Shown here one piece after another: positions 26,198-36,332 of a DNA stretch of 64,000 nt. The DNA is taken from positions 726,001-790,000 of the forward strand of contig NZ_CP016397.1 in the NCBI RefSeq assembly GCF_002240035.1. The letters are read 5' to 3'. This stretch comes from Legionella clemsonensis. GTDB lineage: Bacteria; Pseudomonadota; Gammaproteobacteria; Legionellales; Legionellaceae. The notes under the pieces were generated by a model, which saw only the letters and a list, made by a program, of their open reading frames with translations, was not told where the DNA came from and searched no databases. Each line of letters opens with the position of its first letter. Position 1 is the stretch's first letter. A program made the position numbers and the translations under genes.

Positions 26198-26293
26198 CGT
26201 CATCCTGAAAGCGACATCGTCGCTTGAAGGATCTTTTCATTCAAAGAGCGGGATTTTATCTGCTGGGGATCCTTCGCTTTGCTCAGGATGACG
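26198..26293. repeat. 96-bp imperfect inverted repeat
   Basis: CGTCATCCTG (26198-26207) pairs with CAGGATGACG (26284-26293), and inner GAAGGATC and GGATCCTTC segments also pair. Another partial arm, CTGGATGACG, lies about 40 bp to the left. These are typical dispersed intergenic repeats with no coding role. Confidence 0.5.
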
Positions 26294-26372
26294 GTAATTT
26301 GTGCAAGATACTCGTGTGAAATTAATTCAAAATAGGTTGATCTTGCCCTGACGACTGAATTAATGAAGCTAC

Positions 26373-28544
26373 TTAAAAATGACTTTCTGGTTGATTATTA
26401 GATGGCTCATTTTCTGAATGCTTTCTTTGTTCCGTTTTAAAAAAGAAATTATTTCTTGAGGAGAGGGAGCGAGAAATAGCCCGCGGAGTTTCCGCTGAAG
26501 GGATATCAGAAAGAGTTCTCGGACTTCCTGTTGACGATGTTTCTTCAGATATAGTTCCTCTTCTTCCAAATAGCTCAAATACCTTTACACTATTAAGCCT
26601 TGAAGGTCTCGCAATAGTGAAATCAGACTGAGGCATTGCATCCAATATCTCTCTTGCGTTTTTTTCAATTAAATCTGGCGTGGTGGAAGTATTAAAAGTG
26701 AGCTCTGGAATTAAAAGATTTAGCGAAGAAAATTCATTGTTTGATAATTTTTCTCGGGATTTTTCTTTTTTGGTTAACTCTTTTATTTCCTGATCAGTTG
26801 TTGATTCCTCCTTAAACGTGGAAACTTCGCTGAGAGAGTAATCTGATGGCGAAAAATAGGAAGTGCTTCCCTCTTCAACCTCAATGCTCGATTCGTTTAA
26901 ATTTTGCCTTGTAAATTTTCCTATAATGGCCATTTCAAATATTAATTTAAGAAGTGGGGTAGTAACTAACGCATAATATTTCTTACGCACTTCAGCCTGT
27001 TGTATTAATGTTGCTGGTTTCATGCTCATGTCATATAGGATTTGTAAGTCTGTGAGAACATCAATTGAGACTAAACTATTTTTTAATAGCACCTCATTAA
27101 GAAATAATGTGAGATAAGTAAAATAATTGGTAAAATCAGAGGTAGTAGCCCCTAATATTTTAATGGTTCTTTTTTGCGACTCAATTAAAATATAACTCTG
27201 TATTAAAGCTGCCTGTTGATATCTTGCATAGGCTCCTAACTCTATAAGCATCGCATTACGTTTAAGCCCGCCAACTATCATTTCAACTTCATCAAGCACT
27301 TTATGGATTTCTGTGTTTTTTGATGTAGTTTTTAACTTGCGTAACTCAGCGAGGATATTGTCGCCAAGTTTATTGAGATTTTGAAAAAAATGTGTAGCCA
27401 GCTCCCCGTAGTAAAATAGGGAAGATTGGAATTTATTAAAGATAGAGACTATTAATTGAATCTCTTCTTCATTTAGGCTATTTTTATTGATTCTGATAAC
27501 GGTTTTTTTAAATTCTGTTATTATTTTATGCGCAGATTGCTCGCTAGTGAAGGAGGGTTTCATGTTGTTCAAAGGGAGAAGCGGATTTAATTGTAAGCTA
27601 ATCATTTGAATAATAAGATTTTGTGTTAAATTTATCTTCGGATCACTACTTTTTCCTTTGTTAATTACTGCTAAAAATTCATTAAGTTCAGCTGTAAAAT
27701 TTTTTAAATTTTCAAGAAATTCATCATTCTTATTCATGCATTGCAATTTATCAATTTCTATTATAATTGACATAAAACGAGTAAATTGTTGTTCTAATTT
27801 ATCGTGAGCAATATCTTGATTTAAAAAGTTAATAATAGGTGATGCAATGTCTCTTGATGCATAGATTAATCTTGATATTATTTTATCAAATTCAATCTTT
27901 CTTATTTTAGCAGAAGCTGCTCTTGCTTTAGGTGTGCTAAGAGGTTTTTTCCTTATAATTTTATTATTATCTGATTTAAAAGAAGCTTTTTTAATAATTA
28001 AATCAATTATTTTTTTATAAGATTTTATTTTTTCACCCTTAAAAACGTCTATTAATTTATTTGCTAAGGTAATAGTGTTTAAAAGTTTTTCAACGAATTC
28101 AGCATTATCTTCTGCAAATATTTCGGGTTTAAGCGCATCATATCTCTCTTGTATTTTTTTTAATTCTGCAAGAACAGCTTCAACAGCGTTAGCCTGCTTA
28201 GTGAAAACTTCCCTATTAATTGCTGTCTTATCCACAATATTTCCCTGGGATTCGATATTCTCATAGACATAATTTTTCCAGGGGCTATTAAGAAATATTT
28301 CTACATTGATTGCTTGATATTCTTTATTGATTTTAGGGTTTGTTGAATAAAATTCACTTGATAGTATTTGGTATTTTTTTAATAATGATTTTAGATAAAA
28401 CGCATCTTGACTCGCTTTAATAATGGCTAAATAGGCATTTGAAAGTCGTAATTGTAAATCCAGAAATTTAAATGTTATCTGAGACTCTCTTTTTATTTTG
28501 CTAGTGGGAATATTGGTATTGTTTTTAGCGAGTAATCGAAACAT
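26373..28544 (-). CDS. Large unknown helical protein, candidate effector
   Basis: A 723-residue, very AT-rich, Lys/Ile/Asn-rich protein, mostly predicted helix, with no signal peptide or membrane segment. I do not recognise the family and see no catalytic motif. Residues from about 560 are Ser/Glu-rich and probably disordered (including RRGTISEETSSTGSPRTL), a tail type that in Legionella often carries the Dot/Icm export signal. ATG 28544 has AGGAAG six bases upstream. A 12-bp palindrome, GGTAAATTTACC, lies in its upstream region at 28666-28677 beside a TATAAT (28684-28679). The 1.07-kb element ends only 13 bp after its stop. Confidence 0.55.
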   Translation of the reverse strand: MFRLLAKNNTNIPTSKIKRESQITFKFLDLQLRLSNAYLAIIKASQDAFYLKSLLKKYQILSSEFYSTNPKINKEYQAINVEIFLNSPWKNYVYENIESQGNIVDKTAINREVFTKQANAVEAVLAELKKIQERYDALKPEIFAEDNAEFVEKLLNTITLANKLIDVFKGEKIKSYKKIIDLIIKKASFKSDNNKIIRKKPLSTPKARAASAKIRKIEFDKIISRLIYASRDIASPIINFLNQDIAHDKLEQQFTRFMSIIIEIDKLQCMNKNDEFLENLKNFTAELNEFLAVINKGKSSDPKINLTQNLIIQMISLQLNPLLPLNNMKPSFTSEQSAHKIITEFKKTVIRINKNSLNEEEIQLIVSIFNKFQSSLFYYGELATHFFQNLNKLGDNILAELRKLKTTSKNTEIHKVLDEVEMIVGGLKRNAMLIELGAYARYQQAALIQSYILIESQKRTIKILGATTSDFTNYFTYLTLFLNEVLLKNSLVSIDVLTDLQILYDMSMKPATLIQQAEVRKKYYALVTTPLLKLIFEMAIIGKFTRQNLNESSIEVEEGSTSYFSPSDYSLSEVSTFKEESTTDQEIKELTKKEKSREKLSNNEFSSLNLLIPELTFNTSTTPDLIEKNAREILDAMPQSDFTIARPSRLNSVKVFELFGRRGTISEETSSTGSPRTLSDIPSAETPRAISRSLSSRNNFFFKTEQRKHSENEPSNNQPESHF

Positions 28545-28818
28545 AGTTACTTCCTTTTAATTTCCAATTCGACAGTTACATAAATAAAGATACTTTGGTT
28601 TCTTGCAGGAACTAAGAATTTCCTAAATGTAGATAGTTTGAGTAATGTGATAAAAAAATGAAATAGGTAAATTTACCCATTATAGTTAACAGGATTTTAA
28701 GAATTATAGCGGGAGCTTAATCATCATAACCATTCAAGTAGTAGGTTAACACCATTGAGCGTTCCAAAAGAATATAAAGCCCAACTAAGTGCTCCCTTGC
28801 TTATAACTGAAATATTTT

Positions 28819-29022
28819 TCAAATAGAATGCGGTTGAATCCAACCCATACTGAAGGCCAAAAATAGAAATAAAAATAAGACTAATGATAATCCAATACGC
28901 CAGGTTAATGCTTTGACAGTACGTTTGGTTTTGCCTTCATCCTTGACCAGAAAAATCAGGCTGCTTCCTAGTGCGATCAAAATAATGAGCATCACAATAA
29001 GGATGATAGCTTTAGTAAACAT
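28819..29022 (-). CDS. DUF2909-type twin transmembrane protein
   Basis: A 67-residue protein of two transmembrane helices (about 5-27 and 41-61) joined by a short basic loop (KDEGKTKRTVKAL), the pattern of DUF2909. In gammaproteobacteria this gene sits next to SURF1 and cytochrome c oxidase assembly genes, as here, in the divergent orientation. It probably assists oxidase assembly; its exact role is unknown. The gap down to 28545 holds only the promoter region of the neighbouring gene. Confidence 0.85.
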   Translation of the reverse strand: MFTKAIILIVMLIILIALGSSLIFLVKDEGKTKRTVKALTWRIGLSLVLFLFLFLAFSMGWIQPHSI

Positions 29023-29079
29023 TTGTTATACTCCACATTTTAAGTGCTATTGCGAACTTCACTACTAATAGAAGAAAGA

Positions 29080-29808
29080 ATGTTGAGTTTAACCTGTTTT
29101 AATCGTCGTTTCACGCCAAATTGGAAAATGGCAGTTTTAACCTGTATCGGCATACTATTCTTTAGCCGTTTAGGATTTTGGCAATTACATCGAGCCCAGG
29201 AAAAAAAGCAAATGTTGACCACACAAGCTCGATTTTCCACGGCATCGCCTGTTTTGTGGCAGCCTGGCGTGCCCTTGCCAAAGCAATATCAACGAATAGT
29301 GGTTACAGGGAAATTTCTGCCAAAGACAATTTTATTGGATAACCAGCATTATCAACATCAATTCGGTTATAATATTCTTACGCCATTGCTGCTGTCATCA
29401 GGTTCTGTGGTGTTAGTCGATCGAGGGTGGATGGCAGGTGAGCTTTCGAGACAAACATTTCCTTCGCCTAAAGTACCTGATGAAGTTTTAAACATTGCAG
29501 GCAATGTTTATTACCCCTCTAAAAACTGGCTTATGGGAGCTGCGTTTGAAAAAAAACAAAATATCATTCTGATAGAACGTATTGATACAGATTTACTCAG
29601 TCAACTTTTGCATAAAACGCTCTATCCGTTTATCATTCGCCTCGACAAAGCAGAAGCTCATGGTTATGTGCGAGAGTGGGCAATCGTTGCAATGCCTCCG
29701 GAGCGTCATTATGCCTATGCAGTACAATGGTTTGCTTTGGCTTTTGTCTGTTTTATTTTATTTGTTGCACTAAATTTTAAAAAATTGAATGAAAATGACC
29801 CTACGTAA
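29080..29808 (+). CDS. SURF1 cytochrome oxidase assembly protein
   Basis: A 242-residue inner-membrane protein with two terminal transmembrane helices (about 15-32 and 218-236) and a periplasmic domain. The SURF1 landmarks SRLGFWQLHRAQEKK, a DNQ block, VLVDRGW and the closing YAVQWFALA are present. SURF1 helps insert haem a into subunit I of aa3-type oxidases. I choose ATG 29080, preceded by GAAG-rich sequence; a GTG at 29044 is in frame but would add a non-conserved extension. It starts the haem/oxidase assembly operon that runs to 32868. Confidence 0.92.
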   Translation: MLSLTCFNRRFTPNWKMAVLTCIGILFFSRLGFWQLHRAQEKKQMLTTQARFSTASPVLWQPGVPLPKQYQRIVVTGKFLPKTILLDNQHYQHQFGYNILTPLLLSSGSVVLVDRGWMAGELSRQTFPSPKVPDEVLNIAGNVYYPSKNWLMGAAFEKKQNIILIERIDTDLLSQLLHKTLYPFIIRLDKAEAHGYVREWAIVAMPPERHYAYAVQWFALAFVCFILFVALNFKKLNENDPT

Positions 29809-30331
29809 GTCTTTTATTTTAATCCTGTTAATGGTGGTATTTGCAGCACCCGGGATAACTGCTTATCTATTTTTTTCCCACCCTCAATGGCTTGGAACTT
29901 CAACAACCAATCGAGGAAAACTTCTGACGCCACCTGTTCAGTTTGTCGAAATGAATGAGAAGGATAAATGGCATCTTATTCTTTGGAATCCCACGGTTTG
30001 CAACAAGAATTGTCGCGAGCAGCTTGACAAGTTGGCAAGAATTCGTCTCGCTTTGGGGCGGCACTTGTATAAAGTAGAACAATGGCTAATAACCGATGAT
30101 AAAGCCACACTTCCTGGATCCTTACTGAATTTGTTGAAAAAAGAAGACATTCAAGTGCGCCAATTGTCTTTGGATGAGCAAAAAAAGGTTAAAATTTTAC
30201 AGACAAAACCGCAAGTGTTTATTGCCAATCCTGCGAGTTATCTTATTCTGACCTATGCGTTGGATGCGAAACCTGAGGCAATATTTCATGACATTAAACA
30301 CTTATTAAGCGTGGAAAAAACGAATGGCTGA
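29789..30331 (+). CDS. Membrane-anchored CxxxC protein of the oxidase assembly operon
   Basis: A 180-residue protein with an N-terminal anchor (about residues 8-30) and a thioredoxin-like periplasmic domain containing Cys71 and Cys75 in a CxxxC motif. It lies between SURF1 and ctaA with overlaps on both sides (20 and 8 bp). Homologues in this position are annotated as cytochrome-oxidase-associated proteins of uncertain role. The spacing of the cysteines recalls copper or thiol chaperones such as Sco, but a Sco-type distal His is not obvious. Confidence 0.75.
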   Translation: MKMTLRKSFILILLMVVFAAPGITAYLFFSHPQWLGTSTTNRGKLLTPPVQFVEMNEKDKWHLILWNPTVCNKNCREQLDKLARIRLALGRHLYKVEQWLITDDKATLPGSLLNLLKKEDIQVRQLSLDEQKKVKILQTKPQVFIANPASYLILTYALDAKPEAIFHDIKHLLSVEKTNG

Positions 30332-31340
30332 GCAAAAAGACGTTAGATTCATCCGAGGGGCTGCAACGATAGCTGTAATTTTGGCCTTATTTGTAGTAAT
30401 GCTGGGTGCTTATACCCGCCTGACTGATGCAGGATTGGGATGTCCCGATTGGCCTGGGTGCTATGGTCATATGGTGTTGCCAAAGAATCAACATGCCTTG
30501 GCATCGGCACAGTACCAATATCCGCAGATACCCATCGAAGCAAGAAAAGCCTGGACTGAAATGATGCATCGTTATGCAGCAGGTACGTTAGGGCTATTAA
30601 TATTTTTTATTGCAGGTGGGAGTTTGTTAAGACGCAGGCAAGGCATGAAATTACCCTGGCAATTGCCAGCAATCATGGTCCTTTTAGTTTTATTTCAAGC
30701 AGCCTTAGGGATGTGGACTGTCACATTAAAACTCTTACCCGTCGTTGTAATGGGGCATTTACTAGGTGGTATTGCTATTTTTTCCTGTTTAAGCTGTTTT
30801 CGCTTGCAGCTAAGTGCAGTGAAATCTACCACGCTTCCTCGATGGTGTTTTTGGATTGGCCTTGGTGTGGCAATTGTGTTTTTGCAAATAGCTTTGGGAG
30901 GATGGGTAAGTTCAAACTATGCTGGTATCGCTTGTGTTGGTTTTCCCCAATGCAATGGGCAATGGTTTCCGCCTTTACATCTTGCAGAGGGTTTTAATTT
31001 ATTGACGCCAGTAGGTGAAAATTATCAGGGTGGTCTTCTTGATAATGAGGTAAGGATGACTATTCAATACATTCATCGCCTGGGCGCAATTATTACTGCA
31101 GCCTATGTGCTGGTATTATCGCTGTTCTGTCTGGCAAAAACCTCGGAAAAAATGCTACATCGTTGCGCTTTATTCGCCATATTACTGTTGATTGTGCAAT
31201 TTTGCCTTGGGATTGCCAACGTTATTTATTTGTTGCCTTTGTGGGTTGCTGTAGCTCATAACGGTGTGGCAGCATTGTTATTGGCAACCATGCTAATGAT
31301 GCTATACCTTACCCAGGGGAGACCTGCTAATGCGTCCTAA
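30324..31340 (+). CDS. ctaA: Haem A synthase (COX15/CtaA)
   Basis: A 338-residue eight-helix membrane protein. The first half has [20 protein letters not shown] and MMHRYAAG; the second half has the matching CVGFPQCNG and IQYIHRLGA segments. The paired His residues bind haems. It hydroxylates the methyl group of haem O to form haem A for the terminal oxidase. Its start overlaps the upstream gene and its end overlaps ctaB. Confidence 0.95.
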   Translation: MAEQKDVRFIRGAATIAVILALFVVMLGAYTRLTDAGLGCPDWPGCYGHMVLPKNQHALASAQYQYPQIPIEARKAWTEMMHRYAAGTLGLLIFFIAGGSLLRRRQGMKLPWQLPAIMVLLVLFQAALGMWTVTLKLLPVVVMGHLLGGIAIFSCLSCFRLQLSAVKSTTLPRWCFWIGLGVAIVFLQIALGGWVSSNYAGIACVGFPQCNGQWFPPLHLAEGFNLLTPVGENYQGGLLDNEVRMTIQYIHRLGAIITAAYVLVLSLFCLAKTSEKMLHRCALFAILLLIVQFCLGIANVIYLLPLWVAVAHNGVAALLLATMLMMLYLTQGRPANAS

Positions 31341-32214
31341 ATGTAATGCCAAGTTCAATGTAAATTGGCGTGATTATATGGAGCTTTGCAAACCGCGCGT
31401 GGTAGCACTCATGTTACTTACCGTGATCGTAGGGATGTATCTGGCGTCTCCCGGATGGATTTCTCTCTGCACACTGATTACCGCGCTTTTGGGTATAGCC
31501 TGTTGTGCTGGCAGTGCTGCGGCTATTAATCACCTGGTCGATAAACGTATTGATGCAATCATGGCTCGTACCAGTAAAAGACCGGTTGCTCAAGGGCGTG
31601 TCTCAGTGAAGCAAGCCCTTTATTTTGCTTTTTTATTAGGTACACTGGGACTAATAATTCTAACAGTATTTGTCAACAGCCTTACGGCGATGCTGACTTT
31701 TGTGACCCTAATTGGCTATGCAGGTATTTACACAGGTTACTTAAAGCGAGCCACGCCACAAAATATTGTAATTGGAGGCTTGGCTGGAGCGGCGCCTCCT
31801 TTATTAGGTTGGACGGCAGTAACTAATCAACTGGATCCCCAAGCGCTGTTATTGGTGTTAATTATCTTCACCTGGACACCTCCGCATTTTTGGGCTTTGG
31901 CGATTTATCGCTTTGAAGAATATAAAAATGCAGAGATCCCCATGCTGCCAGTCACCCATGGTGTTGCATTTACTAAATTAAATGTTCTTTTGTATACTAT
32001 TTTGCTGCTAATTGTTAGTATTTTGCCTTTTATAGTAGGCATGAGTAGCTGGTTATATTTGGCGGGTGCGCTGTTATTAGGTCTCCGTTTTTTATACTGG
32101 GCTATTGTTTTGTTACGAACTGAAAAGGCAGTGATAGCGATGCGTACTTTTCGCTTTTCTATCGTTTACTTAATGATGTTATTTGTTTTTTTACTCATTG
32201 ATCATTATATCTAA
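31330..32214 (+). CDS. ctaB: Protohaem IX farnesyltransferase (haem O synthase)
   Basis: A 294-residue UbiA-superfamily membrane enzyme. The first Asp-rich motif is [19 protein letters not shown] and the family's [13 protein letters not shown] and [11 protein letters not shown] segments are present. It attaches a farnesyl group to haem B to make haem O, the substrate of CtaA encoded just upstream. It overlaps ctaA by 11 bp. Confidence 0.95.
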   Translation: MRPKCNAKFNVNWRDYMELCKPRVVALMLLTVIVGMYLASPGWISLCTLITALLGIACCAGSAAAINHLVDKRIDAIMARTSKRPVAQGRVSVKQALYFAFLLGTLGLIILTVFVNSLTAMLTFVTLIGYAGIYTGYLKRATPQNIVIGGLAGAAPPLLGWTAVTNQLDPQALLLVLIIFTWTPPHFWALAIYRFEEYKNAEIPMLPVTHGVAFTKLNVLLYTILLLIVSILPFIVGMSSWLYLAGALLLGLRFLYWAIVLLRTEKAVIAMRTFRFSIVYLMMLFVFLLIDHYI

Positions 32215-32223
32215 GGGGATAAA

Positions 32224-32868
32224 ATGTCTGCCCAAATTAATTCCAGAATTCTGGTAGGAGGAATTTTTCTTGCCTTCGTTGCTATTCTTGGTGGCGTATG
32301 GGTTGCTCAATACTTACATGCGGGCAAAAAAATTAATATTGAGCAATTCAATGGCACTTATCTTGAAACTCCTCGGGAAATTAATCAATTTACGCTAACA
32401 GGGATTGATAACCAACCTTTTAATAATGAAAGTTTAAAGGGACAATGGACCATGATTTTTTTTGGTTTTACCAATTGCGGTTATTTATGTCCCACCACAA
32501 TGGCAGAGTTAGCCAAGATGTATCGTACTCTTGAAGAAGAAGGTGTTCAACCCTTACCTCGAGTGGTGATGATTTCTATTGATCCAGCCAGAGATGATTT
32601 GGATAAGCTTGATCATTATGTAAAAGCTTTTAATCCTCATTTTTATGGTGCAAGGGGGGCTGATGAAATCGTCAAACAAATGACGCGAGAAATGGGAATA
32701 GCTTATGCCAAGATAGCAATTTCCAACAGCAATGATCCTAATAATTATGATGTTCAACACAGTGGGGCAGTCATGTTGTTTAATCCACAAGGAGAGCTCA
32801 ACGCTTTCTTTACCACTCCCCACCAAGCCAGTCTTTTAGCGAAAGATTATCAACTGTTAGTATCTTAA
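32224..32868 (+). CDS. Sco1/SenC copper chaperone
   Basis: A 214-residue protein with an N-terminal anchor (about residues 9-29) and a thioredoxin-fold domain holding the copper site: Cys85 and Cys89 in FTNCGYLCP and the distal His in VQHSGAVM. It delivers copper to the CuA site of cytochrome c oxidase. It is 9 bp downstream of ctaB and is the last gene of the assembly operon. Confidence 0.93.
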   Translation: MSAQINSRILVGGIFLAFVAILGGVWVAQYLHAGKKINIEQFNGTYLETPREINQFTLTGIDNQPFNNESLKGQWTMIFFGFTNCGYLCPTTMAELAKMYRTLEEEGVQPLPRVVMISIDPARDDLDKLDHYVKAFNPHFYGARGADEIVKQMTREMGIAYAKIAISNSNDPNNYDVQHSGAVMLFNPQGELNAFFTTPHQASLLAKDYQLLVS

Positions 32869-32896
32869 CCTCAAAAAATCAGTAAATTAATCAATT

Positions 32897-32925
32897 GTTA
32901 TACCTAAAGAGATTTTGGGTATAAC
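32897..32925. terminator. Hairpin after the oxidase assembly operon
   Basis: GTTATACC (32897-32904) pairs perfectly with GGTATAAC (32918-32925) across a 13-nt loop. It stands 28 bp after the sco stop codon. The T-rich tract that follows is weak, so termination is likely but not certain. Confidence 0.45.
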
Positions 32926-33042
32926 AATATTCTATGATGAGGAACTAAAACTCTCTTGAAGGTCTATATGCTAAGGTTCAAGTTTTGAGCTAGGCTTTTC
33001 TTATCACCACAAAAAAATAATAACTTGAAGGAAGTTTGATCC

Positions 33043-33951
33043 ATGAAAATTGCGATTTTAGCCACTAATCCTCAGCTTTATTCACACCAGCGATTAAAAG
33101 CAGCTGGTGAGGAGGCAGGTCATGAGATCAGCATCATTAATCCACTTTACTGCTATATGAATGTGGCTACTTCAAATCCGAAAGTACATTATCGAGGAGG
33201 GGAGGCTTTACCTAAATTTGACGCAGTTATACCTCGAATAGGTGCTTCGTTGACTTTCTATGGTACGGCTCTGTTGCGCCATATGGAAACTATGGGAATG
33301 TACACACTGAATGAATCAATAGCAATTTCGCGATCACGAGATAAATTCAGGGCGCTACAGCTTTTGGCTCGAAAAGGCATTCCTTTACCCCGTACTACCT
33401 TTGCTTTATCACCAGATGACACCGATGACTTAATTCGTATGGTAGGCGGTGCGCCTGTGGTTATTAAATTATTAGAAGGAACGCAAGGCAAAGGTGTTAT
33501 TCTGGCCGATAGCCATCAATCAGCGGTTAGTATCATCAATGCATTTAAAGAAATGTCGACTAATATACTTGTCCAGGAATTTATTGAGGAATCAAAGGGT
33601 ACTGATATCCGTTGCTTTGTTATTGGTGATAAGGTGGTTGCAGCGATAAAACGCCAGGCTAAAGAAGGTGAGTTTCGTGCAAATGTTCATCAGGGAGGGA
33701 AAGCAATCAAGATAAAACTCTCACCACAAGAGCGTGCTATTGCCGTTGCTGCTGCTAAAACAATGGGCTTAAAGGTAGCTGGGGTCGATTTGATTCGTTC
33801 AAATCATGGTCCTTTAGTGTTGGAAATTAATTCATCGCCAGGTCTGGAGGGCATTGAAAAGGCTACACATATCAATATTGCTGGTAAAATAATTCAATAT
33901 CTTGAAAAAAATGCAAAGCCTAAGAGTGTTAATCAAAGGTTCCAGGGATGA
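33043..33951 (+). CDS. rimK: RimK-type ATP-grasp ligase (S6 glutamylation family)
   Basis: A 302-residue ATP-grasp enzyme with the RimK opening MKIAILA, the [11 protein letters not shown] and [12 protein letters not shown] segments, the [14 protein letters not shown] loop and the metal-binding [13 protein letters not shown] end. Length matches RimK, which adds glutamate to ribosomal protein S6. It overlaps the next gene, a deacylase-like hydrolase, as ATGA, suggesting paired modification and removal or a different peptide-ligating role. Confidence 0.93.
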   Translation: MKIAILATNPQLYSHQRLKAAGEEAGHEISIINPLYCYMNVATSNPKVHYRGGEALPKFDAVIPRIGASLTFYGTALLRHMETMGMYTLNESIAISRSRDKFRALQLLARKGIPLPRTTFALSPDDTDDLIRMVGGAPVVIKLLEGTQGKGVILADSHQSAVSIINAFKEMSTNILVQEFIEESKGTDIRCFVIGDKVVAAIKRQAKEGEFRANVHQGGKAIKIKLSPQERAIAVAAAKTMGLKVAGVDLIRSNHGPLVLEINSSPGLEGIEKATHINIAGKIIQYLEKNAKPKSVNQRFQG

Positions 33952-34964
33952 AAAACAGAGCACCTATCGTTATTGCCAATGAAACTATCAAGCCAGGGCA
34001 GTCCCACTGCGTTAAACTGTCATTGGCGATGTTATACACTTCTACGCCGATTGAAATTCCTGTTTATGTCTTTCATGGCAAAAAAGAGGGGCCAACTCTA
34101 TTTGTTACTGCAGCTATTCATGGTGATGAAATTAACGGGGTAGAAATTATCAGGAGGTTACATCAGGCCCCGCAATTAAAGCGCTTGCGAGGTACACTCA
34201 TAACTATCCCTATCGTCAATGTTTATGGATTCTTTTTACATTCTCGTTATTTGCCTGATAGACGTGATTTAAATCGTCAGTTTCCTGGGCGAGAAAAAGG
34301 TTCAATGGCTTCCAAGTTAGCCAATCTTATTATGACTGAAATAGTTGAGCATTCTACACATGGAATTGATTTGCACACGGGGGCAATTCATCGCTCAAAT
34401 TACCCACAAACGCGCTTCAGTCATCAATGTGAACAATCCGCTCTTCTGGCAGAGGCTTTTGGTGCTCCTATTATGGTGGCAGCAAATATGCGCGATGGGT
34501 CTTTACGAGAGGCAACGGATAATCTAGATATCCCAATGTTTATCTATGAAGGTGGTGAGGCGCTACGTTTTGATGAATTAGCAATAAAAATAGGTGTCAG
34601 AGGAATCTTGAATGTAATGACTTATTTGCAAATGTTTTCTCCTTCGCAAAGAAAATTGCGTAAAAGAAAAGGCACCATTTCTGCTATTGCTGAGTCAACC
34701 TTTTGGGTCAGGGCTTTGGAAAGTGGGGTTTTGATTAAATGTAAATCACTTGGTGAAAAGGTTAATAAAGGTGAATTGCTCTGTACTATTGTTGATCCCT
34801 TAGGGGATAATGAGGTTAAAATTAAGTGTCCCTGTGCGGGAGTGATTATTGGCAAAACCAATATTCCTTTAGTCAATGAAGGGGATGCTATTTTTCACAT
34901 CGCAGTATTTGAAGACTTAAGTAATCTTCAATTACCAGATGAAGATATCGAGGAGTGGGATTGA
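33948..34964 (+). CDS. Succinylglutamate desuccinylase/aspartoacylase-family zinc hydrolase
   Basis: A 338-residue member of the AstE/AspA branch of M14-like zinc enzymes. Metal ligands are seen in AIHGDE (His, Glu) and GIDLHTG (His); NRQFPG is the substrate-arginine segment. A C-terminal beta-rich domain (after about 250) resembles a biotinyl-like fold common in this family. It is coupled to rimK. Many gammaproteobacteria pair these two genes, but the substrate has not been fixed by sequence alone. Confidence 0.9.
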   Translation: MKNRAPIVIANETIKPGQSHCVKLSLAMLYTSTPIEIPVYVFHGKKEGPTLFVTAAIHGDEINGVEIIRRLHQAPQLKRLRGTLITIPIVNVYGFFLHSRYLPDRRDLNRQFPGREKGSMASKLANLIMTEIVEHSTHGIDLHTGAIHRSNYPQTRFSHQCEQSALLAEAFGAPIMVAANMRDGSLREATDNLDIPMFIYEGGEALRFDELAIKIGVRGILNVMTYLQMFSPSQRKLRKRKGTISAIAESTFWVRALESGVLIKCKSLGEKVNKGELLCTIVDPLGDNEVKIKCPCAGVIIGKTNIPLVNEGDAIFHIAVFEDLSNLQLPDEDIEEWD

Positions 34965-34968
34965 GGGG

Positions 34969-35220
34969 TTAGGCACGTGTTCTTTTCTGCTTCTGCTCAC
35001 TCTTGCCGATTAACCAATCAGCACTAACCTCCAATTCCTCAGCAATCATAGTTAGATGCTTTTGATCGGGTAAAACAACACCGTTTAAAAAAGCTTCTGC
35101 TTTAAACTTAGGGATTTTTATAAGTTTGGCAAAAGCCTCTATTCTATCTTCACTGCGAGACGGCATGCCAATAGCATCAAGCTCTTTATTTAGATGCTCT
35201 GCAAATTGTCTGTAAGGCAT
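34969..35220 (-). CDS. Small helix-turn-helix protein (XRE/phage repressor-like)
   Basis: An 83-residue protein whose residues 25-70 form a helix-turn-helix of the Cro/CI type (FAKLIKIPKFKAEAFLNGVV, then MIAEELEVSADWLIG). The C-terminus is basic. GAGAGGAA precedes the ATG. It sits between the convergent rimK pair and hemH, with 4 bp to the former. It may be a stand-alone regulator; no toxin or phage gene accompanies it. Confidence 0.75.
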   Translation of the reverse strand: MPYRQFAEHLNKELDAIGMPSRSEDRIEAFAKLIKIPKFKAEAFLNGVVLPDQKHLTMIAEELEVSADWLIGKSEQKQKRTRA

Positions 35221-35291
35221 AGTTCCTCTCGAAATAAAATTGATATTGTACTCTATAGCATAAAAAAAAGCTTTTGCAACTATTTACAAAA

Positions 35292-36284
35292 TCAACCGCT
35301 TAGCAAGTCAGGAAGATTGCTTACCCAAAGCTCACTGTCATTGACGCAAGGAATAAGTGTAAAATGGGAGCCGCCCAAGTGTTGCCATTGTGCCTGGGCC
35401 CGAATACCTATTTCTTCCAACGTTTCAAGACAATCCGTGACAAATGAAGGGCAGGCAATGGCGAGTCGCTTTATCCCTTTTTTGGCTAGCTCGGGAAGAA
35501 GGGCATCGGTGTATGGTTTTATCCAAGGTGTTTTTCCCAAGCGTGATTGAAAAGCCGTACCATATTCTTTCGCTGTTAATCCTAAATAATTGGCTAATTC
35601 ATTACTGGTTGTGTAACACTGGGCTTTGTAACAGGACTGATGAATTTCAGTAATCTTTGGACAATGATTAATGCAGATAGATGGACAGCTGGCTTGTTTT
35701 AGGTGACGTTCAGGGATGCCGTGATAACTAAACAATATAAAATCATGCGTTTTGAGGTGAGGTTGAATCAAAGCTGCTTGTGCCTTAATGAAGGCTGGAT
35801 GTTGGTAGAAATCACGAATAACTGTCAATGACGGTAAAATTTTTTTAACAGCTAGCAATTGTAAAACTTTTTCAATGGAAGAGCCCGTCGCTGCAGAAGA
35901 AAATTGTGGATAGAGAGGCAGGATGGTAAGGCGTTCACAGTTTTGCAATTCTTCCAGAGCAGCATGCAGGGAGGGTTGACCATAGCGCATTCCTAAAGCT
36001 ATTTTCCATTCATCACTAAGATGCTGTTGTAACTTCATTTGCAAATTGCGGCTATGAACAAGTAAGGGCGAGCCCTCCGTTGTCCAAATTGCTTGGTAAG
36101 CATGAGCGGCTTGGCGTGGTCTGAAAGGTAAAATAACAAGATGGAGAATTAAATAACGAAGTGGGGCTGGTAAATCAATAACCCGTCTATCTGCAAGAAA
36201 TTCGCGTAAATAGCGTTTTACAGCCAGAGGTTCAGGAGTCTCCGGAGTTCCCAGATTAATTAGTAATAGACCATTTTTTGTCAT
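35292..36284 (-). CDS. hemH: Ferrochelatase
   Basis: A 330-residue protein with the ferrochelatase landmarks GLLLINLGTPE, the active-site segment SYHGIPERH and a late CPSFVTDCLETLEEIG. It inserts iron into protoporphyrin IX to form haem. I use ATG 36284, where family homology begins; a TTG 57 bp upstream is in frame but would add an odd Cys-rich extension. The start has no clear ribosome-binding site. It is downstream of the cold-shock gene on the same strand. Confidence 0.93.
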   Translation of the reverse strand: MTKNGLLLINLGTPETPEPLAVKRYLREFLADRRVIDLPAPLRYLILHLVILPFRPRQAAHAYQAIWTTEGSPLLVHSRNLQMKLQQHLSDEWKIALGMRYGQPSLHAALEELQNCERLTILPLYPQFSSAATGSSIEKVLQLLAVKKILPSLTVIRDFYQHPAFIKAQAALIQPHLKTHDFILFSYHGIPERHLKQASCPSICINHCPKITEIHQSCYKAQCYTTSNELANYLGLTAKEYGTAFQSRLGKTPWIKPYTDALLPELAKKGIKRLAIACPSFVTDCLETLEEIGIRAQAQWQHLGGSHFTLIPCVNDSELWVSNLPDLLSG

Positions 36285-36332
36285 AAAAACATTAGTACAG
36301 CAGAGTATAATAAAAGAAGCTTTGGTTAAACA

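Larger units (their letters stand above)
25279..26350. mobile_element. 1.07-kb element with 13-bp inverted ends and 10-bp flanking direct repeats
   Basis: The left end CAGGGCAAAATCA (25279-25291) and the right end TGATCTTGCCCTG (26338-26350) are inverted repeats with 12 of 13 matches. The decamer ACGACTGAAT flanks both sides perfectly (25269-25278 and 26351-26360), as expected for a target-site duplication. The inside holds no intact gene. It contains REP-like inverted copies, an IS110-type transposase N-terminus (25822-25926) and a 96-bp inverted repeat. It accounts for most of the gene-free stretch between bufA2 and the next gene. The original transposase family cannot be named from this. 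Confidence 0.65.

Noticed and set aside
28685..28701. CTTAAA-N5-GTTAAC before the 723-residue protein as a PmrA box
   Set aside because: Half-sites deviate and the TATAAT follows immediately rather than after 10-11 nt.
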